A DNA stretch of 64,000 bases. Origin: RGIG3009 sp045630285 (GTDB taxonomy: Bacteria > Bacillota > Clostridia > Oscillospirales > Acutalibacteraceae). The stretch spans positions 1-64,000 of the forward strand of contig JAZQSX010000015.1 in the NCBI GenBank assembly GCA_045630285.1, read 5' to 3'. The notes under the pieces were generated by a model. That model ran no database searches and had not been told where the DNA came from. It was given only the letters and a program-made list of their open reading frames with translations. Below are positions 26,087 through 35,222 of the stretch, piece after piece; the stretch's first letter is position 1, and each line of letters starts with the position of its first letter. The position numbers and the translations under genes were made by a program.

Positions 26087-26818
26087 TTAGTTTTTCGTGA
26101 CCGCGACAACCGTAATGTTATCGCTTCCGCCGGCGAGATTGGCGGTTGTAACCAGCTTCATGGGAATATCGGCAAAAGAGAACGTACGAACCAACGATTG
26201 GATCATCTCCGAGGCAACCAGGTTGGAGAGACCGTCCGTACAGATCAGCAGCGTGCCGTCCTCCGGAAAAGCGATCCGTGTGAAGGTGCATTCCATTTCC
26301 GGCTCCACGCCAAGCGCACGTGTCAGAAAATGCTTCTGCGGATGAGTCTTTGCCTGCTCGGCCGTGATCTGGCCCTTATCCACCATATCCTGCACCACGG
26401 AATGGTCCCGGGTGATCTGCTCAATGTCACGAGGCGTGATCATATACGCACGGCTGTCACCAACATGAGCAATATACACCGCCTCCGGCGTGGCGATCGC
26501 CGCCACGACGGTGGTTCCCATACCGAACAGCTCCGCATCCTCACGGGCGGTACGGAACACTTCGCCGTTGGCTTCCGCAATGGCTTCTTCCAACAGCTCA
26601 CGAACCGCTTCCGGTGTGGCGCTTTCACGGTAATCCTCCACCAGCCGATCAGCAATGCAACGCATCGCAATCGAGCTGGCAATGTTGCCGCCGTTTGCGC
26701 CGCCCATACCGTCGCAAACCACGGCAAACGCTGTGGTTTCGGTGAGCTTTCCGCACAGGAACGCATCCTGATTGCTGGAACGCACACGCCCCGGATGGGA
26801 CGCTCCCAATGTTCTCAT
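26087..26818 (-). CDS. prpC: PP2C-type Ser/Thr phosphatase PrpC
   Basis: A 243-residue metal-dependent phosphatase that reverses PrkC phosphorylation. Motifs are GRVRSSNQDAF, VCDGMGGANGGNIAS, HVGDSRAYM, TRDHSVVQDMV and CTDGLSNLV, with SDNITVVAV at the end. These carry the metal-binding aspartates. Its ATG overlaps the rlmN stop by 4 bases, and prkC follows after 18 bases, so the three genes are co-transcribed. Confidence 0.95.
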   Translation of the reverse strand: MRTLGASHPGRVRSSNQDAFLCGKLTETTAFAVVCDGMGGANGGNIASSIAMRCIADRLVEDYRESATPEAVRELLEEAIAEANGEVFRTAREDAELFGMGTTVVAAIATPEAVYIAHVGDSRAYMITPRDIEQITRDHSVVQDMVDKGQITAEQAKTHPQKHFLTRALGVEPEMECTFTRIAFPEDGTLLICTDGLSNLVASEMIQSLVRTFSFADIPMKLVTTANLAGGSDNITVVAVTKN

Positions 26819-27855
26819 GTGGCTTCATCCTCCTTCTGTTCCTGCCGACGAAGCTGTCCGCAGGAGGCGCTGATGTCTGCACCTAAGGTACGTCTTACCG
26901 TAACGTTAATTCCTTGCTGTTCCAAAATCTGTTGGAACCGTCTCAGGCGAGCCTGAGAGCTGCGTCGGTGATCCTTTCCACGCACTTCATTGGCGGGAAT
27001 GAGATTCACGTGGCACAGCATTCCCTTCAGCCGTGCCGCCAGTTCCAGTGCGCACGCATCCGTGTCATTGACGCCGTCGATCATCGCATATTCAAACGAA
27101 ATGCGGCGACCCGTGACACGCACGTACTCACGACACGCCTTCAGCAGCTCCTCCACCGGGTAACGGCGGTTGATCGGCATCAGGCGGGAGCGGATCTCGT
27201 TATTCGGCGCATGCAACGACACCGACAGGGTCAACTGCAAGCGTTCCTCCATAAGTCGGTAGATCCCGTCTACCAGACCGCAGGTGGACAGGGATACGTG
27301 ACGCATCCCGATATTGACACCGCCCGGACGGGCGAGCGTTTTCAAAAAGGAAAGGACCTGATCGTAGTTATCCAGTGGCTCACCCATGCCCATCAACACG
27401 ACCGAGGAAACACGAATCCCACGATCCCGTTGTGCCGCTTCAATCTGGGAAAGCATTTCTGCCGCCGACAGATTGCGGGACAGTCCACCCATACCGGTGG
27501 CACAAAAGGAGCAGCCCATACGGCAACCGACCTGCGTAGATAAGCACTGCGACCACCCGTGATGATAGCTCATCAGCACCGATTCCACCGTCTCCCCGTC
27601 GGATAATCCGAAGAGATATTTGACGGTTTCGTCCAATTGGGACTCCAAACGGCGAAGGATCGTCACACCGGGAATTGTAAATACCTCTGCCAACCGCTCA
27701 CGCATGGCAAGCGGCAGATTGCTCATCTCGTCAAACGAGGCGCAGCCGCTATCCAGCCACTGAAGCACCTGTTTGGCACGAAACGCAGGGTATCCCATCT
27801 CCCGGATGCGCTGATGTAGTTGTTCCTCTGTCAACGAGCGGATATCCTCCGACAT
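26815..27855 (-). CDS. rlmN: 23S rRNA (A2503-C2)/tRNA (A37-C2) methyltransferase RlmN
   Basis: A 346-residue radical-SAM enzyme. The cluster motif is CRMGCSFCATG, with GMGEPLDNYDQV after it and a C-terminal CGQLR that holds the methyl-carrying cysteine. It methylates A2503 in the peptidyl-transferase centre and some tRNAs. GAGGTG lies 8 bases before ATG 27855. It sits between rsmB and prpC as in Bacillus. Confidence 0.95.
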   Translation of the reverse strand: MSEDIRSLTEEQLHQRIREMGYPAFRAKQVLQWLDSGCASFDEMSNLPLAMRERLAEVFTIPGVTILRRLESQLDETVKYLFGLSDGETVESVLMSYHHGWSQCLSTQVGCRMGCSFCATGMGGLSRNLSAAEMLSQIEAAQRDRGIRVSSVVLMGMGEPLDNYDQVLSFLKTLARPGGVNIGMRHVSLSTCGLVDGIYRLMEERLQLTLSVSLHAPNNEIRSRLMPINRRYPVEELLKACREYVRVTGRRISFEYAMIDGVNDTDACALELAARLKGMLCHVNLIPANEVRGKDHRRSSQARLRRFQQILEQQGINVTVRRTLGADISASCGQLRRQEQKEDEAT

Positions 27856-27867
27856 CGTGCGGACACC

Positions 27868-29205
27868 TCATTTTTTACAAAATCCTGCGATAAAGAACCC
27901 GTCAGTTCCATGCACAGGGGGAAGCAGTGTGATCATATGCGACGGCTTCGACCCCAGCATCGCAAAGCAACGCTCAATCGGCAGCACCCGTGGTGAAAAT
28001 TCAGGATGCTCACGCAGAAACCGACTCGCAACCGCTTCGTTTTCGGCAGGGTTCAGCGTGCAGGTCGAATACTGCAGCACACCGCCCGATTTTACCATTT
28101 CCGCACTGCGCTCCAAAATGCGGTACTGCAATGCGGGAAGTTCGTCAAATTCCTGTAACGCTTTATAACGGATCTCCGGCTTGCGGCGAATCACGCCGAG
28201 ACCGGAACAAGGCACGTCACACAGCACACGGTCAAACGCACCCCGCAACTGCTCCGGGCAGGGCATCGACGCATCACGCACGGCGGTGCGCAGAATGGTG
28301 ATGCCCAATTCCTCCGAACGGCGGTCGATCGTTTCGCACTTGGCAGGATACAGATCACACGCCAGCAGCCGCCCCGTGTTGTTCATCATCTGCGCCAGCG
28401 TAAAACTTTTTCCGCCCGGTGCAGCACAAACATCGGCGATTGCTTCCCCGGGTTGAGCATCGAAAGCCATACACGCCCATTGTGAAGCCTTATCTTGATA
28501 ATAATAGCAGTTTTTTTCGTCAGTTGCAAGATTATTTAGCAAATAACCGCTGTTCAACTGCAAACAATGCGGTAAATCGTCGCAAATTTGGTGGTTTACC
28601 CCCCGATTTTCGAGAATTTTGGAAAAATTTTCATCTGTTGTCCTCAAGGTGTTGACCCGCAAAAACGCATCCGGCGTTTCGTTGATCGAAGCAACCAACC
28701 GCTCCGCCATTACATCACCATATGCCTGCCGCCAGAAAGAAATGAGTTCTACCGGGCAGGAATGTCGGATCGAAAGTCCCTCATCCCCGTCAGGCAACGA
28801 GTCAAACAACGACTCCCGACGCCGCAGGATCCCACGCAACACACCGTTGACATACCCCGATGCCTGCCCCTGCTTCAGCCGACGAACACCGGAAACGGCT
28901 TCGTTGACTGCGGCGGCATCCGGTATCTTGTCCATATACAAGATCTGATACAGCGCCACCCGCAACGTTTCGTGAACCAGCGGATGCACTTTGCGCAACG
29001 GTACGGAGGAAGCGGCAGACAGCACGTAATCCAACGTCAGGCGCTGCTCAATCACACCGTAAAACAAACGGGAGGCGAGAGAACGATCAGCATCAGACAA
29101 TGCCGACGTGCGCAACAGCTGATCCAACACGATGTTAGAATAGCTGCGGCGGCGATGCAATTCCGCCAACGCCTGCACCACCGTCAAGCGTGGATCCTGT
29201 GCCAT
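27868..29205 (-). CDS. rsmB: 16S rRNA (cytosine-967-C5) methyltransferase RsmB
   Basis: A 445-residue protein with an N-terminal NusB-like RNA-binding domain (about 1-140, NAVNEAVSGVRR-type signature as AAVNEAVSGVRRLK) and a C-terminal SAM methyltransferase. Motifs are VCAAPGGKSFTLAQMM for SAM, CDVPCSGLGVIRRKPEIR with the PC catalytic pair, and QYSTCTLNPAENE with the second cysteine. It modifies C967 of 16S rRNA. It lies between fmt and rlmN, as in Bacillus. Confidence 0.94.
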   Translation of the reverse strand: MAQDPRLTVVQALAELHRRRSYSNIVLDQLLRTSALSDADRSLASRLFYGVIEQRLTLDYVLSAASSVPLRKVHPLVHETLRVALYQILYMDKIPDAAAVNEAVSGVRRLKQGQASGYVNGVLRGILRRRESLFDSLPDGDEGLSIRHSCPVELISFWRQAYGDVMAERLVASINETPDAFLRVNTLRTTDENFSKILENRGVNHQICDDLPHCLQLNSGYLLNNLATDEKNCYYYQDKASQWACMAFDAQPGEAIADVCAAPGGKSFTLAQMMNNTGRLLACDLYPAKCETIDRRSEELGITILRTAVRDASMPCPEQLRGAFDRVLCDVPCSGLGVIRRKPEIRYKALQEFDELPALQYRILERSAEMVKSGGVLQYSTCTLNPAENEAVASRFLREHPEFSPRVLPIERCFAMLGSKPSHMITLLPPVHGTDGFFIAGFCKK

Positions 29206-29229
29206 ATCCCCTTCCCCTTTCTCCGTTGA

Positions 29230-30156
29230 TTATTCCGAAAACTGTGTTCCTACCGCAACCGGATGACCACGGAAATACGCATCGGCATCCATGCGTTTGC
29301 CGCCTTCCGCCTGCACCTCGCAGATTTCCAACGCCGTTCCGCCGCCGCAAGCGACGATCAACGGCCGTGCGCAGACAATCACACCCGGCGCTGCCTCTGC
29401 CGATTCTGCCACACGGGTGCGATGAATTTTCAATCGTTTTCCTTCCTGCATCACGGTGGCAACAGGCCACGGATGCAGCCCACGCACCTGATTATGCAGC
29501 TGCTGTGCGGTCTTGGCAAAATCCATAGCACACAGCGATTTATCCAGCATCGGTGCGTAGCAGGACGCCGTATCCTCCTGCGGGATACGCTGCAGCTGTC
29601 CTGCTTCCAACGCTGTCAGTGTCTTGGAAAGCACCTCAGCCCCCATAACCGACAAACGGTCGTGCAATTCACCGGCAGTCAGGTCCGGCTCAATGGCGCA
29701 CCGTTCGGTGAGCAGCATATCGCCGGTATCCAAGCCCACATCCATATACATGGTAGTAACGCCCGACTCGGTTTCCCCGTTCAGCACCGCCCATTGAATG
29801 GGCGCCGCTCCACGATACCGAGGCAGCAGAGAGGCGTGCACGTTGATGCACCCGTGCTTCGGCATTTCCAGCACCGCACGGGGCAAAATCTTGCCGTACG
29901 CCACCACCACGATCAGCTCCGCCTGGTAACGACGCAGCGTTTCCTGAACCTCTTCACTTTTCAGCGAAGCGGGCTGCAATACGGGAATATCATGCCGCAA
30001 CGCACACTCCTTCACGGGAGGTGGCATCATCTTTTGTCCCCGCCCCTTCGGCTTATCCGCCTGCGTCACGACCAACGACACCTGATGACCGTCCTCGATC
30101 AGACGTTCCAGACAGGGCACCGCAAACTCCGGTGTTCCCATAAAGATCACATTCAT
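29230..30156 (-). CDS. fmt: Methionyl-tRNA formyltransferase
   Basis: A 308-residue enzyme that formylates initiator Met-tRNA with 10-formyl-THF. It starts with MNVIFMGTPEFAVPCLERL and has INVHASLLPRYRGAAPIQWAVLNGE (catalytic Asn-His-Asp area) and a C-terminal anticodon-binding-like domain. It overlaps def by 4 bases (ATGA), so formylation and deformylation genes are translated together. Confidence 0.96.
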   Translation of the reverse strand: MNVIFMGTPEFAVPCLERLIEDGHQVSLVVTQADKPKGRGQKMMPPPVKECALRHDIPVLQPASLKSEEVQETLRRYQAELIVVVAYGKILPRAVLEMPKHGCINVHASLLPRYRGAAPIQWAVLNGETESGVTTMYMDVGLDTGDMLLTERCAIEPDLTAGELHDRLSVMGAEVLSKTLTALEAGQLQRIPQEDTASCYAPMLDKSLCAMDFAKTAQQLHNQVRGLHPWPVATVMQEGKRLKIHRTRVAESAEAAPGVIVCARPLIVACGGGTALEICEVQAEGGKRMDADAYFRGHPVAVGTQFSE

Positions 30157-30608
30157 TGATACTTCACGCCACCCTTCACGTGGTCCAAAAAGACGACACC
30201 GTTCAAATGGTCGATCTCATGGCACATACACCGTGCCAACAACTCCTCGCCCGTGAGATAATACCACTTGCCGTAACGGTCCTGCGCCTTCATCTTCACC
30301 TTATACGGACGGCACACCGTGCCCCATTTTCCGGGAAAGGACAGGCAGCCCTCGTCCCCCTCCTGTTTACCACTTTCGCTGACGATTTCCGGGTTGATCG
30401 CCTCGATCACACCTTCGCCGACGTCCATCACGATAACACGGCGAAGAATCCCCACCTGAGGTCCCGCCAAACCGACACCCTCAGCCTTGTGCATCGTTTC
30501 AGCCATATCATCCAAAAGTTGCCACAACCGCTCGTTAAATTCCGTCACGGGACGGCACATTTTACGCAGTGTGGGATCATCATCCTTCAAAATATTACGA
30601 ATCGCCAT
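30153..30608 (-). CDS. def: Peptide deformylase
   Basis: A 151-residue metalloenzyme that removes the formyl group from new proteins. The three PDF motifs are GVGLAGPQVG, EGCLSFPG and CHEIDHLNG, giving the Cys-His-His metal site and catalytic Glu. AAAGGAG is upstream of the ATG. It sits between priA and fmt. Confidence 0.96.
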   Translation of the reverse strand: MAIRNILKDDDPTLRKMCRPVTEFNERLWQLLDDMAETMHKAEGVGLAGPQVGILRRVIVMDVGEGVIEAINPEIVSESGKQEGDEGCLSFPGKWGTVCRPYKVKMKAQDRYGKWYYLTGEELLARCMCHEIDHLNGVVFLDHVKGGVKYQ

Positions 30609-30627
30609 ATCTGTTACAGCTCCTTTG

Positions 30628-33096
30628 TTACAAAATGGTCACGGGGTTTCGGTCGGCATAGACCGTGATCTCCCGATTGGCAGGATCGGCACAAAACTTG
30701 GCAAGCACTTCACCGACCAGCTTTCTGGACGACGCCGAGCCGCCCAGCTTCATCAACAGCTTATACCGATACTTACCGGACACACGTGACACCGTCGCCG
30801 GTGTCGGGTCCAACACGATCATCGGTAATCCGTCGTATTGCGGCTGACGGGCCGTGCTGCAAAGCAGCTCCAGCAAACGGTCGGCCGCCTGCTTGACCGC
30901 CGCTTCCCGCACGCCGCCAAGCCCGAAAACACACAGTTCGGAGAACGGCGGATATTTCATCTGACGCCGTGCGTCGATCTCCACTTTATAGAAAGCGGGG
31001 TACTCCTGCGCTGACGCCAACCCGATGATATAGTGCTCCGGCGTCATTGTTTGAATGATCGCCTTACCCGGCTCCTCCCGCCGTCCTGCACGACCGATCA
31101 CCTGCGTCAGCAAGGAGAACGTCGTCTCATATGCACGGTAATCGCCTGCGTACAACGACTGATCGGCAGACAGCACGCCTACCAAAGACACGTTGGGAAA
31201 ATCCAAGCCCTTAGCGACCATCTGCGTACCGATCATGACATCGTACTCACCCTCGGCAAAGGCCTTAAACCGTTCTTCATACGAAAAGCGTGACATCGTG
31301 GTATCGGTATCCATTCGCAGAATGCGAATGTTGGGAAACAACTGCTGCAGCTCCTCCTCCACCCGCTGAGTCCCCATACCGGAATAGCGGATGTGCTCCG
31401 ACCCGCATGCCGTACAGCGTACCATCGGCGACTGTATGTGCCCGCAATAATGACACATCAGCTTGCCGTTGGCACGGTGATACGTCATAGAAATACTGCA
31501 AGACGGACACGTCACGACCTGACCGCAGGAGCGGCAGGACACATACGTCTGGTACCCACGCCGATTTAACAGCAAAATGGCTTGTCGGCCATTATCCAAA
31601 CAGGTTTTCAGCTCCCGACGCAGTGGTTCACTGAATGCGGAGACCTCCATAGGCTGTTCCCGCATATCCACGACCTCAACCTGCGGCAACACCGCTTCCC
31701 CGTAGCGGGAAGGCAGCGTGTGTAAGGAATACCGTCCGGTCTGCGCCGCATGATAGCTTTCCACGCTTGGCGTTGCCGATGCCAACAGCAACAGAGCCTT
31801 GTGACGGGCACAGCGGAACTTCGCCACCTCACGTGCGTGGTAACGGGGGGTGCTCTCCGATTTATAGGTATGCTCCTGTTCCTCATCTATGACGATAAGT
31901 CCCAGGTTTTCTACCGGTGCAAACACCGCCGAACGGGTTCCGACCACGATCGAAGCCTCGCCACGGCGAATGCGTTTCCATTCGTCCATACGCTCGCCGA
32001 CCGACAAACCGCTGTGCAATACGGCGACCTGACGGCCATACCGCTGTATGAATCGCTCCATAACCTGCGGGGTCAGCGAGATTTCGGGCACCATCACCAA
32101 CACCTGCCGTCCCTCGGCAAGCACCCGGTCGATCACGTGCATATACACCTGCGTTTTACCGCTGCCCGTCACGCCATACAACATCGCACAGCCCGCTTTT
32201 TCCTCACGGTAGCGTGACAGTATCTCTTCAAACACCGTTTGCTGTTCCTCGCTTAATACGTCGGTGCTTTTTATCGATGAAGAGGCGGTCACCGGTGAAC
32301 GAAGCCATTCCTGGTCATACAGCTGGACCAGTCCCTTCTTCACCAGCGTCGACACCACAGCGTCAGTCACACCGGCAAGATAGCACAGTTCCTTTACCGA
32401 TGCAGTACCTGCTTGCGTCAGCAGCGACAGAACAGCCTTTTGCTTGGCGCTGCACTTGGCAAGACGGATCGCTTCCTCCAAATCGTCGGGCGCTACACAC
32501 AGCCGTGCCATACGGCGGGTCGCATCACCTAAACGGCGAAACGCATCGTCACTGCGGGTCAGCCAACCGTGCCGCAGCATCCGTGTCAGCATCGTCTGAT
32601 CCGTGCCGAAGCCCGCACAACGCAACAGTTTATCCCCCGGAACACCGTCCGGAAGCTTTTCGCTCATGGAGCACGCCAACTTATACACAGCAAGCTCCTC
32701 GGACGTCATACGTTCCTCCTCCCCTTCGGGAAGCGGACGTACCGGAAGGAACACCGGTTTGACATTCCAATACAGACCTGTCGGCAGCATGGCACGCACG
32801 GCGTCAAACACCGTGCAAAAGGCCCGTTCACGCAGCCACAACGCCAGATCCAGCAGTTCCTCGTTAAGGATCGGCTGTTCATCCAGCACCTCAACGACGG
32901 CCTTCAGCTTAGCGGTCTCCTCCGTCTCGGCAAGCTCCATAACGATGCCTTGACGGTAACGATCGCCCTTGCCGAACGGCACCAGCACGCGGCAACCACG
33001 CTGCACAGAGTGTGCCGACACATCCACTGCGTAGCTGTACAATTTATCGAAATGATACGCCGTTTGCTCCACGGCGACCCGAGCGACCACGCCCAT
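30628..33096 (-). CDS. priA: Primosomal replication restart helicase PriA
   Basis: An 822-residue helicase that reloads the replisome at stalled forks. It has an N-terminal DNA-binding domain, Walker A (YGVTGSGKTQVYMHVI), Walker B (VIDEEQEHTYKSE), VVGTRSAVFAP and a zinc-binding insertion with several CxxC pairs (CRSCGQVVTCPSC, CHYCGH, CTACGSEH). The C-terminal half has QVIGRAGRREEPG. GGAGGTG lies 7 bases before the ATG. In Bacillus coaBC lies between rpoZ and priA; here it is missing. Confidence 0.95.
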   Translation of the reverse strand: MGVVARVAVEQTAYHFDKLYSYAVDVSAHSVQRGCRVLVPFGKGDRYRQGIVMELAETEETAKLKAVVEVLDEQPILNEELLDLALWLRERAFCTVFDAVRAMLPTGLYWNVKPVFLPVRPLPEGEEERMTSEELAVYKLACSMSEKLPDGVPGDKLLRCAGFGTDQTMLTRMLRHGWLTRSDDAFRRLGDATRRMARLCVAPDDLEEAIRLAKCSAKQKAVLSLLTQAGTASVKELCYLAGVTDAVVSTLVKKGLVQLYDQEWLRSPVTASSSIKSTDVLSEEQQTVFEEILSRYREEKAGCAMLYGVTGSGKTQVYMHVIDRVLAEGRQVLVMVPEISLTPQVMERFIQRYGRQVAVLHSGLSVGERMDEWKRIRRGEASIVVGTRSAVFAPVENLGLIVIDEEQEHTYKSESTPRYHAREVAKFRCARHKALLLLASATPSVESYHAAQTGRYSLHTLPSRYGEAVLPQVEVVDMREQPMEVSAFSEPLRRELKTCLDNGRQAILLLNRRGYQTYVSCRSCGQVVTCPSCSISMTYHRANGKLMCHYCGHIQSPMVRCTACGSEHIRYSGMGTQRVEEELQQLFPNIRILRMDTDTTMSRFSYEERFKAFAEGEYDVMIGTQMVAKGLDFPNVSLVGVLSADQSLYAGDYRAYETTFSLLTQVIGRAGRREEPGKAIIQTMTPEHYIIGLASAQEYPAFYKVEIDARRQMKYPPFSELCVFGLGGVREAAVKQAADRLLELLCSTARQPQYDGLPMIVLDPTPATVSRVSGKYRYKLLMKLGGSASSRKLVGEVLAKFCADPANREITVYADRNPVTIL

Positions 33097-33130
33097 GCCG
33101 ACACCTCCCCCACAGCTTCAATAAAAAGCC

Positions 33131-33156
33131 AAAAAGACGTCCTACGCAGGACGCCC
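33131..33156 (-). terminator. Hairpin terminator between rpoZ and priA
   Basis: On the minus strand a GCGTCC/GGACGT stem with a 6-base loop is followed by five T residues. It divides the cluster into two units, or attenuates between them. Confidence 0.75.
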
Positions 33157-33182
33157 TTCAGCCATTTGGGAAACGGAGAGAC

Positions 33183-33386
33183 TTATTCCGCCTCATCCGA
33201 CACGATCATCTTGTAATCGCCGCCCTCAAAATCGTTGATCGCCATACTGACCGGCTTTTCGATCAGAATGACACCGTTATCCTCGGCTTCCTGCGCAATA
33301 TCACGCGCACGCTTGGCAACACCCACAACCACCGCATAGCGGCTGTTCTTGCCCTTCAATTTTTCAATATCCGTCGGGTTCAGCAT
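33183..33386 (-). CDS. rpoZ: RNA polymerase omega subunit
   Basis: A 67-residue omega subunit, which assists folding of beta-prime. NSRYAVVVGVAKRARDIAQEA is the family core, and an acidic end follows (GGDYKMIVSDEAE). GGAGG precedes the ATG. It follows gmk at once, the order seen across Firmicutes. Confidence 0.93.
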   Translation of the reverse strand: MLNPTDIEKLKGKNSRYAVVVGVAKRARDIAQEAEDNGVILIEKPVSMAINDFEGGDYKMIVSDEAE

Positions 33387-33389
33387 AAG

Positions 33390-33995
33390 TCAATCCTCCA
33401 GTATGTATTTACTGCGGTTTTCCCGCATTTTTTCTGCCTCAATTATATCGCTGATGCGCTGTACAGCCGCATCCACCTCATCGTTTTGCACGATGTATTG
33501 GTATCTGTCGATGTGAGCCATCTCATCCCGTGCGGCGGCCAACCGATTCAGCACACTTTCTTCCGTTTCAGTGCCACGGCCACGCAAGCGGCGCTCCAGC
33601 TCCTCCATAGAGGGCGGTGCCAGGAAAATGGAAACATACTCCTTCACACGGCTCATCACCTGCAAGGCACCCTGCACTTCGATCTCCAGAATCACGTTGC
33701 GACCGGCAGCAAGCTGCTCCTCCACAGCCGCACGTGGCGTTCCGTAGTAATTTCCGTTGTACTGCGCATATTCCAGAAGCGCATTGTCACGGATCATCTC
33801 TTCAACCTGCTCGTGCGTGCGAAAGAAATACTGCACACCGTCCACATCCCCCGGGCGCGGCGCCCGTGTGGTAACAGACACAGACAGCATCGTGTCCTCT
33901 CGTGCCGCCAACAGGCGTTCCATAATGGTGCCTTTTCCGCAACCGGAAGGGCCGGAAAACACGATCAGCAGGCCACGGGAACCGTCAATCGCCAT
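33390..33995 (-). CDS. gmk: Guanylate kinase
   Basis: A 201-residue enzyme that converts GMP to GDP. It has the P-loop FSGPSGCGKGTIMERL, the GMP-binding VSVTTRAPRPGDVDGVQYFF, NYYGTPRAAVEEQLAAGRNVILEIEVQGA and RRLRGRGTE. Start ATG 33995 has GAGGAGG 9 bases upstream and overlaps remA by 11 bases; the longer frame into remA is not used. Confidence 0.96.
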   Translation of the reverse strand: MAIDGSRGLLIVFSGPSGCGKGTIMERLLAAREDTMLSVSVTTRAPRPGDVDGVQYFFRTHEQVEEMIRDNALLEYAQYNGNYYGTPRAAVEEQLAAGRNVILEIEVQGALQVMSRVKEYVSIFLAPPSMEELERRLRGRGTETEESVLNRLAAARDEMAHIDRYQYIVQNDEVDAAVQRISDIIEAEKMRENRSKYILED

Positions 33996-34248
33996 TGCCG
34001 GAAACCTCCTCGTCGTCCTCGCCAAAGCGGTTTGCCACCGTTTCCGGCTGCACCGCCGACAGGATCACGTGATCACTGTCGGTGATCAGCACCGCACGGG
34101 TGCGTCGACCGTACGTGGCGTCGATCAACGTGCCACGCTCCTTGGCGTCTTGAATGATACGCTTGATCGGTGCGGATTCGGGGCTGACGATAGCGACTAA
34201 GCGACCGGCGGCAACCATATTTCCGAAACCAATGTTGATAAGCTTCAT
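33985..34248 (-). CDS. remA: RemA/DUF370 family regulatory protein
   Basis: An 87-residue DNA-binding protein, with MKLINIGFGNMVAAGRLVAIVSPESAPIKRII and TYGRRTRAVLITDSDHVILSA. In Bacillus RemA forms oligomers that wrap DNA and activates matrix and osmoprotection genes. The acidic C-terminal tail (GEDDEEVSGNGD) is an addition. It lies between yicC and gmk, the conserved place. Confidence 0.92.
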   Translation of the reverse strand: MKLINIGFGNMVAAGRLVAIVSPESAPIKRIIQDAKERGTLIDATYGRRTRAVLITDSDHVILSAVQPETVANRFGEDDEEVSGNGD

Positions 34249-34278
34249 CGTTTTCCCTCCGTTATGTCACAGCGAACA

Positions 34279-35157
34279 TCACTCGATGTTCTGAATCTGC
34301 TCACGGATCTTTTCGATCTCTGCCTTCATATCCACAACCACCTGCGCCAACTGCAGATCCTGTGCCTTGGAGCCAATGGTGTTCGTTTCACGGTTGATTT
34401 CCTGCACCAGGAAATCCAATTTTCTGCCAACCGGCTCACTGCTGCACACCAACTGCTCTAGCTGATCCAAATGGCTGCGCAAACGCACCGTTTCCTCAGC
34501 AGTGGCGATCTTGTCGGCAAACAACGCCGCTTCGGTCAGCAAGCGCTGCTCGTCCACCGTGGCACTGCCAAGCAGATCCCGCATACGCTCCGTGATCTTT
34601 TCCATATGCTCACGTACCGTTTGCGGAGAACGCTCCTCCACGATCGCCACTCGCTCCAGCAAAAACGAGCGACGGGACAACACGTCATCACGCAGGCGCT
34701 CGCCCTCACGTTCACGCATCGCCACAAACTTCTCCAACGCCTTGGCAGCGGTATCGCTCACGACACGCCAGATGGCCTCTTCATCCGCCTCGTTTTTGCG
34801 AACGGTCAGCACATCAGGAAAGCGGGACAGCCCCATAACCGAGCAATCGTCACGCACGGCGAGCTTTTCCGCCATCTGCTGCAGAGCGCTGCGATAGGCC
34901 TCCGCGAGCGGCATATTAATTTCCACGTGACTATCAGCGGTTTCGACTGCATCCAGCGATACGTAAACCTCAACCTTACCACGGGCAATATGCTGTTGGA
35001 AAAACGCCTTCAGCTTTTCATCCAAAAAGCCGCAGGTGCGCGGCAAACGGGTGCTGCACTCAAAGAAGCGGTGGTTGACGGATTTCAGTTCTACCGTGAC
35101 ATCCCAGCCCTCCAGCACCTGCTGACAACGCCCGTAACCGGTCATACTCCGAATCAT
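34279..35157 (-). CDS. yicC: YicC/YloC family endoribonuclease
   Basis: A 292-residue protein with the family N-terminus MIRSMTGYGR, the ELKSVNHRFFE signature and the C-terminal REINRETNTIGSKAQD. Related YicC proteins have been shown to be RNA endonucleases with a DUF1732 catalytic part. GGAG lies 9 bases before the ATG. It is the first gene of the remA-gmk-rpoZ unit. Confidence 0.92.
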   Translation of the reverse strand: MIRSMTGYGRCQQVLEGWDVTVELKSVNHRFFECSTRLPRTCGFLDEKLKAFFQQHIARGKVEVYVSLDAVETADSHVEINMPLAEAYRSALQQMAEKLAVRDDCSVMGLSRFPDVLTVRKNEADEEAIWRVVSDTAAKALEKFVAMREREGERLRDDVLSRRSFLLERVAIVEERSPQTVREHMEKITERMRDLLGSATVDEQRLLTEAALFADKIATAEETVRLRSHLDQLEQLVCSSEPVGRKLDFLVQEINRETNTIGSKAQDLQLAQVVVDMKAEIEKIREQIQNIE

Positions 35158-35184
35158 AATAAGTAACTCCTTGAAACAAGACGA

Positions 35185-35210
35185 CCGAAAGCCCCCGCAA
35201 GGGCTTTCGG
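35185..35210 (-). terminator. Hairpin after the carboxyltransferase operon
   Basis: CCGAAAGCCC pairs perfectly with GGGCTTTCGG around a 6-base loop. The following T run is weak and broken. It lies between the OadA-like gene stop (35223) and yicC. Confidence 0.6.
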
Positions 35211-35222
35211 ATACGACTTTAA

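Noticed and set aside
23801..26956. 1051-codon open frame on the plus strand opposite prkC, prpC and the rlmN end
   Set aside because: It is antisense to three well-identified genes, is His/Arg-rich without domain pattern, and has no ribosome site.
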